NCBI RefSeq assembly: GCF_900091955.1
Contig: NZ_FMDF01000033.1
Location: forward strand, 41,472 to 105,471
DNA: 64,000 bases
From: Streptomyces sp. Ncost-T10-10d
Lineage (GTDB): Bacteria > Actinomycetota > Actinomycetes > Streptomycetales > Streptomycetaceae
Reading direction: 5' to 3'
The notes under the pieces were generated by a model that saw only the letters and a program-made list of their open reading frames with translations, had not been told where the DNA came from and made no database searches. The stretch's first letter is position 1, and every line of letters starts with the position of its first letter. Positions 34,344 to 42,794 of this stretch are shown here, piece after piece. The position numbers and the translations under genes are program-made.

Positions 34344-36785
34344 TCACGAAACGGCCGCCTGGTCAGCCGATTTGGCGGGTCCCCCGTCGCTGTCAGCGGG
34401 GTGATCCTCGTCCCCCACGGCAATCCCGCGCCGCTTGGAAACGTAGACCGCGCCGATGATGACGGCGACGGCGAGCACCGCCACCACCGCTCGTACGCCG
34501 GCGCTCGCGTCCTGCCCGTAGCTGAACTGCACCACCGCCGGGGCGATGAGCAGCGCGACCAGGTTCATCACCTTGAGCAAGGGGTTGATCGCCGGTCCTG
34601 CTGTGTCCTTGAACGGGTCGCCGACCGTGTCCCCGATGACGGTCGCGGCATGGGCGTCGCTGCCCTTGCCGCCGTGATGACCGTCCTCGACGAGCTTCTT
34701 GGCGTTGTCCCACGCACCGCCGGAGTTGGCCAGGAAGACCGCCATCAGTGTGCCGGTACCGATGGCGCCCGCGAGATACGAACCCAGCGCCCCGACGCCG
34801 AGCGTGAACCCGACGGCGATCGGCGCCAGAACGGCGAGCAGGCCGGGCGTCGCGAGTTCGCGCAGGGCGTCCTTGGTGCAGATGTCGACGACGCGCCCGT
34901 ACTCCGGCTTCTGGCTGTAGTCCATGATCCCGGGGTGCTCGCGGAACTGCCGCCGCACCTCGTAGACCACGGATCCGGCGGACCGGGACACCGCGTTGAT
35001 CGCCAGCCCGGAGAAGAGGAAGACGACCGCGGCACCGAGGATCAGGCCCACCAGGTTGTTGGGCTGCGAGATGTCCAGACTGAGTGTCATCCCCCCGGCC
35101 TTGGCCCCCACGCCGTCGACCGCCGTGGCGATCGCGTCGCGGTACGAACCGAAGAGGGCCGACGCCGCCAGGACGGCGGTGGCGATGGCGATGCCCTTGG
35201 TGATGGCCTTTGTGGTGTTGCCGACGGCGTCCAGGTCGGTGAGGACCTGAGCACCGGCGCCCGTGACGTCACCGGACATCTCCGCGATGCCCTGCGCGTT
35301 GTCGGAGACCGGGCCGAAGGTGTCCATGGCCACGATGACCCCGACGGTGGTGAGCAGCCCGGTCCCCGCCAGGGCCACCGCGAAGAGCGCCAGCATGATC
35401 GACGTACCGCCGAGCAGGAACGCCCCGTAGACGCCCAGACCGATCAGTAGTGCCGTGTAGACGGCGGACTCCAGGCCGATGGAGATACCGGCGAGTACGA
35501 CGGTGGCCGGGCCGGTCAGCGAGGATTTGCCGATGTCCCTGACGGGCCGCCGGTTGGTCTCGGTGAAGTAGCCGGTCAGCTGCTGGATCAGGGCGGCCAG
35601 CACGATACCGATGGCGACGGCGACCAGGGCGAAGACCCGCGGGTCGCCGCCGTTCGAGGAGATGGCGGTGTCGGTGACGCCGTCCAGATCCGCGTACGAG
35701 GACGGCAGGTAGACGAAGACCGCCACGGCCACCAGGACGAGCGAGATCACCGCGGAGATGAAGAATCCGCGGTTGATGGCGGTCATTCCGCTGCGGTCGG
35801 CGCGCCGCGGGGCGACCGCGAAGATCCCGATCATCGCGGTGACCACGCCGATCGCTGGGACGATCAGCGGGAAGGCCAGTCCGGAGTCGCCGAAGGCGGC
35901 CTTGCCGAGGATGAGCGCCGCGACGAGCGTCACGGCGTACGACTCGAAGAGGTCGGCCGCCATGCCCGCGCAGTCACCGACGTTGTCGCCCACGTTGTCG
36001 GCGATGGTGGCGGCATTGCGTGGGTCGTCCTCCGGGATGCCCTGCTCCACCTTGCCGACGAGGTCGGCGCCGACGTCCGCGGCCTTGGTGAAGATACCGC
36101 CTCCGACCCTCATGAACATGGCGATCAGCGCGGCACCGAGACCGAAGCCCTCCAGCACCTTGGGCGCGTCGGCGGCATAGACGAGGACGACACAGGAAGC
36201 ACCGAGCAGCCCGAGTCCCACGGTGATCATGCCGACCACGCCACCGGTACGAAAAGCGATCTTCATCGCCTTGTGCGAAACAGCGGTGAGATCCCTTTCG
36301 GGTTCCCCTTCCGCGGGAGTCGCCTCACGCGCAGCAGCAGCCACACGGACATTACTGCGTACGGCGAGCCGCATCCCGATGTATCCGGTGGTCGCCGAGA
36401 AAAGCGCACCCACCAGGAAGAACAACGAACGACCCGCGCGCTGCGACCAGTTGTCGGCCGGAAGCAGCAGAAGCAGGAAGAAGACCACGACGGCAAAGAT
36501 GCCGACGGTGCGCAGCTGCCGGGCCAGATAGGCATTCGCGCCCTCTTGGACGGCTGCCGCGATCTCCTTCATACGGTCGGTGCCCTCACCGGTCGCCAAC
36601 ACCTGGCGCACCAGCAGTCGGGCGACGACCAGCGCGGCGATGGCGACGACCGCGACGACGATCACGATGACGCGGTTGTCATCGGTGAGTACAGCGGCCG
36701 CGAGAGATGCGGGTCGAACGGAAGGTGTGGAAATTGCGGAATCTTGCGTCAGTCCTACCAGTGGGGTGTTGAAGAACTCCGCCAT
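34344..36785 (-). CDS. hppA: Membrane-bound H+-translocating pyrophosphatase
   Basis: This encodes an 813-residue, multi-helix membrane pyrophosphatase that couples PPi hydrolysis to proton export. Substrate-site motifs are present: GGGIFTKAADVGADLVGKVE, the DNVGDNVGDCAGMAADLFESY run and the C-terminal GGAWDNAKK. The GNTTKA motif has Lys rather than Ala, which marks the K+-independent class. A longer N-terminus and a charged C-terminal tail are as in other streptomycetes. The ATG at 36785 has AGGAGG seven bases upstream. It helps recover energy from PPi and hold the membrane potential. A terminator lies at 34254-34297. Confidence 0.95.
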   Translation of the reverse strand: MAEFFNTPLVGLTQDSAISTPSVRPASLAAAVLTDDNRVIVIVVAVVAIAALVVARLLVRQVLATGEGTDRMKEIAAAVQEGANAYLARQLRTVGIFAVVVFFLLLLLPADNWSQRAGRSLFFLVGALFSATTGYIGMRLAVRSNVRVAAAAREATPAEGEPERDLTAVSHKAMKIAFRTGGVVGMITVGLGLLGASCVVLVYAADAPKVLEGFGLGAALIAMFMRVGGGIFTKAADVGADLVGKVEQGIPEDDPRNAATIADNVGDNVGDCAGMAADLFESYAVTLVAALILGKAAFGDSGLAFPLIVPAIGVVTAMIGIFAVAPRRADRSGMTAINRGFFISAVISLVLVAVAVFVYLPSSYADLDGVTDTAISSNGGDPRVFALVAVAIGIVLAALIQQLTGYFTETNRRPVRDIGKSSLTGPATVVLAGISIGLESAVYTALLIGLGVYGAFLLGGTSIMLALFAVALAGTGLLTTVGVIVAMDTFGPVSDNAQGIAEMSGDVTGAGAQVLTDLDAVGNTTKAITKGIAIATAVLAASALFGSYRDAIATAVDGVGAKAGGMTLSLDISQPNNLVGLILGAAVVFLFSGLAINAVSRSAGSVVYEVRRQFREHPGIMDYSQKPEYGRVVDICTKDALRELATPGLLAVLAPIAVGFTLGVGALGSYLAGAIGTGTLMAVFLANSGGAWDNAKKLVEDGHHGGKGSDAHAATVIGDTVGDPFKDTAGPAINPLLKVMNLVALLIAPAVVQFSYGQDASAGVRAVVAVLAVAVIIGAVYVSKRRGIAVGDEDHPADSDGGPAKSADQAAVS

Positions 36786-36978
36786 ACGTCCTCCTTGACG
36801 CTCAGCGCTCAAGACGTGGACGGATTGTAGGGAGCGGGAGCTGATCAAAACAGTGCGCGGTAAATGTAATTGACCTCAACGGCGGATCGGCAAATGATCG
36901 CAACCGCGGATCGGCTCGAATGCAGTAATGGGGCGGACGCATTTTCTGTAGATCAATGATCACACAGAAATGAAAAAA
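36786..36978 (-). other. hppA promoter region
   Basis: This is an AT-richer stretch (about 36840-36975) compared with its neighbours, expected to carry the hppA promoter. No gene is seen; exact hexamers are not assigned. Confidence 0.4.
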
Positions 36979-36997
36979 GGCCCTGCTCAGCAGGGCC
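36979..36997 (-). terminator. Rho-independent terminator of the bldG operon
   Basis: An 8-bp stem GGCCCTGC/GCAGGGCC with a 3-base loop is followed on the minus strand by TTTTTT. It lies about 84 bases after the stop of the anti-sigma-like gene. Confidence 0.88.
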
Positions 36998-37080
36998 CCA
37001 AAAGAGGGATCAAGAAATGGATCGGGGGATGGCTTCGGAGGAATCGGGACGGCGAGACCGCCCGTGACGCCCGCGGCGCC

Positions 37081-37563
37081 TCAGGGAAGCACCGTCACGG
37101 GCGTCTTCGGCCAGCTCATGCGGATCACTCCGCCGTTGGTCCCCGATCTGACTTCCACATCATCGACGAGGCCGCTGATGACTGCGAGACCCATCTCGTC
37201 CTCGCCGTCGGCGTCGGCCTCGGAATCCGGACCGTCGATTCCCACGCCGGGCGTGGCGCCGCGTGTCGCGGAGGCTCCGGCGGGTTCGCCGGGAGCGGGC
37301 TCGGCACCCGGCCCGGGCACCTCGTCGCCGACCTCGATGGAGAAGGACTTCTCCTCCTCGGTCAGGACGACGGAGACAGGGGCGGTGATGCCATGGCTGC
37401 GGTGCAGCCCGACTGCGCGGCTGCAGGCTTCACCGACGGCGAGTCTGACCTCGTCGAGCACGGCTTCATCGACCCCCGCCCGGCGCGCCACGGCGGCTGC
37501 CACGAGGCGGGCCGTCCTGACGTGTTCGGGTTGGGCGCTGAAGCGGAGTTCAACGGTGGCCAT
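37081..37563 (-). CDS. BldG-partner HATPase_c protein (anti-sigma factor-like, SCO3548/ApgA-like)
   Basis: This encodes a 160-residue GHKL-fold protein with an N-box at about residues 43-57 (DEVRLAVGEACSRAVG) and a C-terminal GLAVISGLVDDVEV segment in place of the G2 box. A Pro/Gly/Asp-rich loop (about 90-130) interrupts the ATP lid. In S. coelicolor the gene downstream of bldG encodes an RsbW-like anti-sigma factor that BldG binds; this is its positional and sequence counterpart. It probably sequesters a stress or developmental sigma factor and may phosphorylate BldG. The ATG at 37563 starts MATVELRFSAQPEH. It lies 426 bases downstream of bldG on the same strand and before the terminator at 36979-36997. 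Confidence 0.85.
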   Translation of the reverse strand: MATVELRFSAQPEHVRTARLVAAAVARRAGVDEAVLDEVRLAVGEACSRAVGLHRSHGITAPVSVVLTEEEKSFSIEVGDEVPGPGAEPAPGEPAGASATRGATPGVGIDGPDSEADADGEDEMGLAVISGLVDDVEVRSGTNGGVIRMSWPKTPVTVLP

Positions 37564-37989
37564 GTGATCCCCCTCAGACGTACGGGCGTGCACCCAGGGA
37601 CCCGGGCGGGCTGCCCGACGCCCCTGCTCTTCTTCCAGTCTTCACCCGGTCTTGTTTCCGGTCTTCTTCCGGAACCGGCGAAGCCGTCGGCGCTCCGGCC
37701 TGGTCGCCGACCACCGGCCCACTGATGGACAGGCTGTCGACTGACCGACAGGCGCCCGAACCGGCAGACGGCCCCAAGCAGCCGAATACCGAACAGCCGT
37801 CCGGCAAGCAGCCCGCCGACAGAGCGGACGCCGACCCGTTGCTCAGCGGTCGGGGCGCTGGATACCCAGGTCCCGGCCACTGACTGCCCGACGGCCGACT
37901 GCCTGACTGAGGCAATCGGCGGTCAGACCGCCCGCCGGTCACGGCCACCGGTCCACCGACCGCGCGCCGGACCGGCCACGGACCGACCG
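37564..37989 (-). other. Long bldG-partner gene spacer
   Basis: 426 bases without a convincing gene between two same-strand, functionally linked genes. The sequence is rich in GACCG/CCGGC and GACTG-type repeats (37737-37995), which could structure the transcript. An internal promoter for the partner gene is possible. Confidence 0.5.
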
Positions 37990-38343
37990 TCAGTCGGTGG
38001 CCGCAACTGCCTCGTCGACCGTGGTGTGAATCGGGAACACCTTGGTCAGACCAGTGATCCGGAAAATCTTGAGAATGCGCTCCTGGTTGCAGACCAGGCG
38101 CAACGAGCCCTCATGGGCCCGGACACGCTTCAGGCCGCCCACGAGCACGCCGAGGCCGGTGGAGTCGAGGAAGTCGACGCCTTCCATGTCGACAACCAGG
38201 TGGTAGCTGCCGTCATTCACCAACTCGACCAACTGCTCGCGCAGCTTGGGCGCGGTATACACATCAATCTCGCCACCGACCTCGACGACCGTACGGTCGC
38301 CACCAGGGCCGGACACATTGCGAGTCGACAAGGACAGGTCCAC
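37990..38343 (-). CDS. bldG: Anti-sigma factor antagonist BldG
   Basis: This encodes a 117-residue STAS protein almost identical, from memory, to S. coelicolor BldG, which is 113 residues; the difference is a four-residue insert near positions 9-14 (NVSGPG). The phosphorylatable serine is Ser61 in LDSTGLG. BldG is needed for aerial hyphae and antibiotic production. Unphosphorylated, it binds anti-sigma factors and frees sigma factors such as sigma-H. The partner ATPase gene follows on the same strand. The helicase gene diverges 78 bases away, so the two share a promoter region. Confidence 0.96.
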   Translation of the reverse strand: MDLSLSTRNVSGPGGDRTVVEVGGEIDVYTAPKLREQLVELVNDGSYHLVVDMEGVDFLDSTGLGVLVGGLKRVRAHEGSLRLVCNQERILKIFRITGLTKVFPIHTTVDEAVAATD

Positions 38344-38421
38344 GGATCCTCCAGCACCTTGCTATCGAGCGGTCGCCCCTCGGTCTCCCCGGCGGAGCCA
38401 GGGGACGGATCGCCAGCCGCG

Positions 38422-40959
38422 ATGGCATTCAATCACTTACCAGCAGCCATGCACGACGCCTTGGGACCATTGTCCGTCACACCAGTGACACACTCGGTGC
38501 CGATGGCCAAGAATCACCGCCCCAGTGGACCACCCGAGAACAGGGACTCCCGCCCCTCTCCCGCCATGGTCCTCGACCGGCTCGCCGCAGCGGCGGGCCG
38601 GTCCGCGCGCATCACTCATACGGAGCACTTGCCCCCGCGTACGGGAACCCATGCCATCTGGCCCGACCGCATCCGGCCAGAAGTGATCGCCGCGATCCAA
38701 AAAGCCGGAATCAACCACCCTTGGGCGCACCAGGCGGCCGCCGCCGAGCACGCCCTGGACGGCGAATCCGTGGTCATCGCCACCGGCACGGCGTCCGGCA
38801 AGTCGCTCGCCTACCTCGTCCCGGTGCTCACCACACTGCTCGACGGCTCCGAGGCCCCGAACGGCCGTGGCGCGACCGCCCTGTATCTCGCCCCCACCAA
38901 GGCCCTGGCCGCCGATCAGAGGCGTGCGGTGAAGGAGCTCACGGCACCGCTCGGCAACGCCATCAGGCCAGCGGTCTACGACGGCGACACCCCGGTCGAG
39001 GAACGCGAGTGGGTGCGTCAGTACGCCAACTACGTCCTGACCAACCCCGACATGCTGCACCGCGGGATACTCCCGTCCCACCCCCGCTGGTCCTCCTTCC
39101 TGCGCGCCCTGCGCTTCGTCGTCATCGACGAGTGCCACACCTATCGGGGTGTCTTCGGCTCCCACGTCGCCCAGGTGGTGCGCCGGCTACGCCGTCTGTG
39201 CGCCCGCTACGGAGCGAATCCGGTCTTCCTCCTCGCCTCGGCCACCGCGGCGGAGCCCTCCGTCGCGGCGGGTCGCCTCACCGGCCTCCCGGTCAAGGAG
39301 GTCGCCGACGACGCCTCGCCGCGCGGCGAGATGGTCTTCGCCCTGTGGGAGCCGCCCCTCACCGAGCTGCACGGCGAGAAGGGCGCACCCGTGCGCCGTA
39401 CCGCCACTGCCGAGACAGCCGACCTCCTCACCGATCTGACCGTCCAAGGCGTCCGCTCCGTCGCCTTCGTACGCTCCCGGCGCGGCGCCGAACTGATCTC
39501 CGTCATCGCCAAGGAACGCCTCGCCGAGGTGGACCGCTCCCTGCCCACCCGGGTCGCCGCCTACCGCGGGGGTTATCTCCCCGAGGAACGCCGCGCCCTG
39601 GAGCGTGCCCTGCACTCCGGCCGACTGCTCGGCCTGGCCGCCACCACCGCCCTCGAACTCGGCGTCGATGTCTCCGGCCTGGACGCCGTCGTCATCGCGG
39701 GCTATCCCGGTACCAGGGCGTCGCTGTGGCAGCAGGCGGGCCGCGCCGGACGCTCCGGCCAGGGCGCCCTGGCCATCCTGGTGGCCCGCGACGACCCGCT
39801 GGACACCTTCCTCGTCCACCATCCCGAGGCGCTCTTCCAGCAGCCCGTGGAGTCGACCGTCCTTGACCCGGACAACCCGTACGTCCTTGCCCCGCATCTG
39901 TGTGCCGCTGCTGCGGAGCTCCCGCTCACCGAGCCCGATCTGGAGCTCTTCGGCCCGGCCGTGGCCGAACTGCTGCCGCAGTTGGAGGCCGCGAAGCTAC
40001 TGCGCAAACGGGCATCGGGCTGGCACTGGACCCGCCGCGAGCGCGCCGCCGATCTCACCGACATCCGCGGCGAGGGCGGCCGCCCCGTCCAGATCGTCGA
40101 GGAGGGCACCGGCCGGCTGCTGGGCACCGTCGACGAATCGGCCGCGCACACCGCCGTCCACGAAGGCGCCGTCCACCTCCACCAGGGCCGCACCTATCTG
40201 GTCCGGAAGCTGGACCTGGAGGACTCGGTGGCCCTGGTCGAGGAGGCCAACCCGCCGTACTCGACGACGGCACGCGACACCACTGCCATCGCCGTCCTGG
40301 AGACCGACACCGAGATCCCGTGGGGTGACGGGCGACTCTGCTACGGCTCCGTGGAAGTCACCAACCAGGTCGTCTCCTTCCTGCGTCGCAAACTGATCAC
40401 CGGCGAGGTCCTCGGCGAGACCAAGCTGGACCTGCCGCCCCGCACTCTGCGCACGCGCGCCGTGTGGTGGACGGTCACGCAGGACCAGCTCGACGCCGCC
40501 CGTATCAACCCGGAGATCCTGGGCGGCGCCTTGCACGCCGCGGAGCACGCATCGATCGGGATGCTGCCGCTCTTCGCCACCTGCGACCGATGGGACATCG
40601 GTGGCGTCTCCGTGCCGTTGCACCCGGACACCCTGCTGCCCACGGTCTTCGTGTACGACGGTCATTCGGGCGGTGCCGGATTCGCCGAGCGGGCCTTCCA
40701 CACCGCCCGCACATGGCTGACCGCGACCCGCCAGGCCATCGCGTCCTGCGAATGCGAGGCGGGCTGCCCGTCCTGCATCCAGTCCCCCAAATGCGGCAAC
40801 GGCAACGATCCGCTGCACAAGCGGGGCGCCGTGCGCCTCCTCAGCGAACTCCTCCGGTCTGCGCCGGAGGACCCGGGAGAGCCGGGCCCTCCGGAACCGT
40901 CGGAGGCGACGGATCCGGAGAGTCGGGAGCAGCCGCCGGAGGGCCGGCCCGGGACCTGA
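38422..40959 (+). CDS. DEAD/DEAH-box helicase with DUF1998 (MrfA/YprA-like)
   Basis: This encodes an 845-residue superfamily 2 helicase. It shows motif I TGTASGKSLAY, motif II VIDECHTY, motif III LASATAAEP and motif VI QQAGRAGRSGQG. The C-terminal DUF1998 region has the four-cysteine cluster CECEAGCPSC...KCGNG, expected to bind metal. B. subtilis MrfA of this family repairs mitomycin adducts with the nuclease MrfB; no MrfB candidate lies beside this gene. I take the ATG at 38422 (MAFNHLPAAMHD), the usual Streptomyces start. Its last 119 bases overlap, tail to tail, the end of the pilus gene on the other strand. Confidence 0.9.
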   Translation: MAFNHLPAAMHDALGPLSVTPVTHSVPMAKNHRPSGPPENRDSRPSPAMVLDRLAAAAGRSARITHTEHLPPRTGTHAIWPDRIRPEVIAAIQKAGINHPWAHQAAAAEHALDGESVVIATGTASGKSLAYLVPVLTTLLDGSEAPNGRGATALYLAPTKALAADQRRAVKELTAPLGNAIRPAVYDGDTPVEEREWVRQYANYVLTNPDMLHRGILPSHPRWSSFLRALRFVVIDECHTYRGVFGSHVAQVVRRLRRLCARYGANPVFLLASATAAEPSVAAGRLTGLPVKEVADDASPRGEMVFALWEPPLTELHGEKGAPVRRTATAETADLLTDLTVQGVRSVAFVRSRRGAELISVIAKERLAEVDRSLPTRVAAYRGGYLPEERRALERALHSGRLLGLAATTALELGVDVSGLDAVVIAGYPGTRASLWQQAGRAGRSGQGALAILVARDDPLDTFLVHHPEALFQQPVESTVLDPDNPYVLAPHLCAAAAELPLTEPDLELFGPAVAELLPQLEAAKLLRKRASGWHWTRRERAADLTDIRGEGGRPVQIVEEGTGRLLGTVDESAAHTAVHEGAVHLHQGRTYLVRKLDLEDSVALVEEANPPYSTTARDTTAIAVLETDTEIPWGDGRLCYGSVEVTNQVVSFLRRKLITGEVLGETKLDLPPRTLRTRAVWWTVTQDQLDAARINPEILGGALHAAEHASIGMLPLFATCDRWDIGGVSVPLHPDTLLPTVFVYDGHSGGAGFAERAFHTARTWLTATRQAIASCECEAGCPSCIQSPKCGNGNDPLHKRGAVRLLSELLRSAPEDPGEPGPPEPSEATDPESREQPPEGRPGT

Positions 40960-41347
40960 CCGCCGGTTCGTACGGCCCGAAACTCACCCGGGCCGTCACA
41001 TCGGCGATCTCCCCATGCACCGTGCACCGCACTACCATCGCCCCCTGTGCCGCGGCCACCTCTTCGGCCGCCCCGCACGCCTCCCCGGACCCTTGCAGGG
41101 CCCGGTCGGCCGCGGCCAGGGCTGCCAGGTCCGCCGCGCCGCCGGCCCGGTGCCGGGCGACCATCACCTGTCCGAGCGCCAGCACGACCGCGAACACCAC
41201 GCACAACGTGGCCGTGGTCATCGCCACCCACACCGTCGCCAGGCCTCTGTCCCGGTCCGTGGCCCGACCCCGATTCCGCATGTGATTCCCGCTCCTGTGC
41301 AGCCACCCGAGGACGGCCTTCCGGGCTCCCCCTCCTGTCCCGGTCAC
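40841..41347 (-). CDS. TadE-like protein of the Rv3654c type
   Basis: This encodes 168 residues from the GTG at 41347, which overlaps the stop of the preceding tadE gene (GTGA); the ATG at 41281 is a strong alternative giving 146. The recognisable part is a pseudopilin-like start, DRGLATVWVAM, then a transmembrane helix and VMVARHRAGGAADLAALAAAD, the hallmark of this actinobacterial family. A variable Pro-rich tail ends it. It is the last gene of the Tad cluster and probably a minor pilin or assembly factor. In Mycobacterium the homologue has been linked to effects on host cells, which cannot be inferred here. The tail overlaps the helicase gene's 3' end. Confidence 0.8.
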   Translation of the reverse strand: MTGTGGGARKAVLGWLHRSGNHMRNRGRATDRDRGLATVWVAMTTATLCVVFAVVLALGQVMVARHRAGGAADLAALAAADRALQGSGEACGAAEEVAAAQGAMVVRCTVHGEIADVTARVSFGPYEPAVRSRAGPPAAAPDSPDPSPPTVPEGPALPGPPAQTGGVR

Positions 41348-41754
41348 GGCCTCACCCCCACCGTGTCCTCTGCAAGTGCTGCCGCCTCTGCATGGAGCTC
41401 GAGGGCCAGTGGTCCGGGTCCGGGCATCGGCGCCGCCACTCGTACCCGCCACAGCTCACCGGCCCGCTCCATCGCGACTTCGGCCCCGCCGGGTGCCGCC
41501 GAACGAGTGACTTCCAGCACCTGCGCCTCCGGTTCCGAGCGGGCCGCGGCCCTCGCCCCGGCCCTGGCCGCGTCCACGCAACGGATCTGGGCGGAGGCGG
41601 CCATGAGCGCCCAGACCAGCACCAGGGCGAACACGACCAGCACCGGAATCGCCATAGCCGCTTCCGCCGTCACCGCCCCCCGGTCTCCGCCCCCGCACAC
41701 GGTCCTGGAACGACCTCCGGCGGACGCCCCGGAACTGCTCCTAGAACTTCGCAT
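41344..41754 (-). CDS. TadE-family pilus assembly protein
   Basis: This encodes a 136-residue minor pilin. A basic N-terminus leads to RGAVTAEAAMAIPVLVVFAL, the TadE-type processing region and membrane helix, followed by a periplasmic-type domain starting IRCVDAARAGARAAAR. The ATG at 41754 overlaps the end of the DUF4244 gene by 14 bases, giving tight translational linkage. A later GTG (VTAEAAM) would be too short for the leader. The protein is expected to be inserted in the membrane and help assemble the Flp-type pilus. Confidence 0.82.
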   Translation of the reverse strand: MRSSRSSSGASAGGRSRTVCGGGDRGAVTAEAAMAIPVLVVFALVLVWALMAASAQIRCVDAARAGARAAARSEPEAQVLEVTRSAAPGGAEVAMERAGELWRVRVAAPMPGPGPLALELHAEAAALAEDTVGVRP

Positions 41755-41941
41755 CGAGCGCGTCCTTGAGCAGTGACTGCAGTGCGGACATGACCGGCTG
41801 GCTGGTGACCACCTTGTAGAGCACCGCCGCGAACGCACAGGCCGCGATTGTCCCCACCGCATATTCGGATGTCGTCATTCCGTTGTCCGACCGGACTCGG
41901 CGCACCATGCTCCGCGCCCAGCCCCTGATTCGCTGTGTCAT
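41741..41941 (-). CDS. DUF4244 protein, Flp-type pilin candidate
   Basis: This encodes a 66-residue protein. A basic leader (about residues 1-20) ends at DNGMTTSEYAVGTIAACAFAAVL, where the Gly before the hydrophobic helix and the Glu five residues after the Met match prepilin processing sites. The rest (KVVTSQPVMSALQSLLKDAL) is a short helix, as in Flp pilins. In M. tuberculosis the equivalent Rv3656c is placed in the same order. It is the likely major pilin. The ATG at 41941 has GGGGG upstream; the ATG at 41962 is inside an AT-rich palindrome and less likely. Confidence 0.82.
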   Translation of the reverse strand: MTQRIRGWARSMVRRVRSDNGMTTSEYAVGTIAACAFAAVLYKVVTSQPVMSALQSLLKDALDAKF

Positions 41942-41955
41942 TTCAACCCCCGAGA

Positions 41956-41999
41956 AATGCATAAATAATATGCAATAGATACTTATTAGTACTTTTCTG
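41956..41999 (-). promoter_or_regulatory. AT-rich element before the pilin gene
   Basis: About 44 bases of roughly 25% GC lie between tadC and the DUF4244 gene, with the inverted repeat TGCATA-AATAA-TATGCA at 41958-41974. On the minus strand TATTAT resembles a -10 box. It is a likely internal promoter or Lsr2/regulator-binding site for separate expression of the pilin genes. Confidence 0.5.
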
Positions 42000-42794
42000 T
42001 CACCTGTTGTGAAGCAGGCCGGTCGCCAGACCGATCACCACCGGCGCCACTCCGACCGCCAGGAAAGCGGGTAGAAAGCAGAGCCCGACCGGTGCGGTGA
42101 TCAGCACGCCTGCTCGCTGGGCACGCGCCACGGCCGTGCTCGCCTGCTCCGCCCGCATCGCCTCGGCCAGCCGCGCCACCGGCTCCGCCGCCGGAGCCCC
42201 GGTCGATCCCGCCCGGTCCAGGCAACGGGACAGCGCACCCGCGCCCGGTATCTCCCCGAACCGCCCCCAGGCCACCGCAGGTTCGCCACCGAGCCGGATC
42301 TCCGCGGCCGTCCGCGTCAGGCGCACGCCGACCGGTCCGCCCAGCGACTCCCCCACCGCCTCCGCCGCCTCTCGGGGCCCGGCTCCGGCAGAAATGCAGG
42401 CCGCCAAGAGGTCCGCCGCCAAAGGGAGTTGACGCGAGAACTGCGCCGCTTCCACAGCGTCGGCCCCCGGGTCGCGGCTACGCCGGGCCCGCTGCCACCT
42501 CCAGGCGCCGTACGCCCCTGCCAGCCCGGCCGCGCCCCCTGGCAGGCCGCCGATCAGGACCACGCCTGCCGCCAGAACACCCAGTGGCGCAATCCATTCC
42601 TTCACCCGGGCACCGGAAGCCGTCCGTCCGCGCCGACGCCTCTCCGGGCCGATCGCCAGCAGCACCGCACCCCTACGGTGCACGGTCCGCCTCCGCCGCC
42701 GTCTCGCCAGGGCGAGGGCCAGATACGCGACGGTGCCCAGAACTGCCCACACTGCCGCCGCCCGGTGGACGGCTTCGCCGGTGACCCCGTTCAC
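42000..42794 (-). CDS. Type II secretion F-family protein, TadC-like
   Basis: This encodes a 264-residue inner-membrane protein. It has an N-terminal helix (about residues 10-30), helices in the middle (about 70-100) and a C-terminal pair (about 225-260). The conserved cytoplasmic T2SSF segment includes LPLAADLLAACISAGAGPREAA and the EIRLGGEPAVAW stretch. TadB and TadC form the membrane platform for the pilus. The GTG at 42794 overlaps the tadB stop as GTGA. Downstream lies the AT-rich element before the pilin gene. Confidence 0.85.
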   Translation of the reverse strand: MNGVTGEAVHRAAAVWAVLGTVAYLALALARRRRRRTVHRRGAVLLAIGPERRRRGRTASGARVKEWIAPLGVLAAGVVLIGGLPGGAAGLAGAYGAWRWQRARRSRDPGADAVEAAQFSRQLPLAADLLAACISAGAGPREAAEAVGESLGGPVGVRLTRTAAEIRLGGEPAVAWGRFGEIPGAGALSRCLDRAGSTGAPAAEPVARLAEAMRAEQASTAVARAQRAGVLITAPVGLCFLPAFLAVGVAPVVIGLATGLLHNR

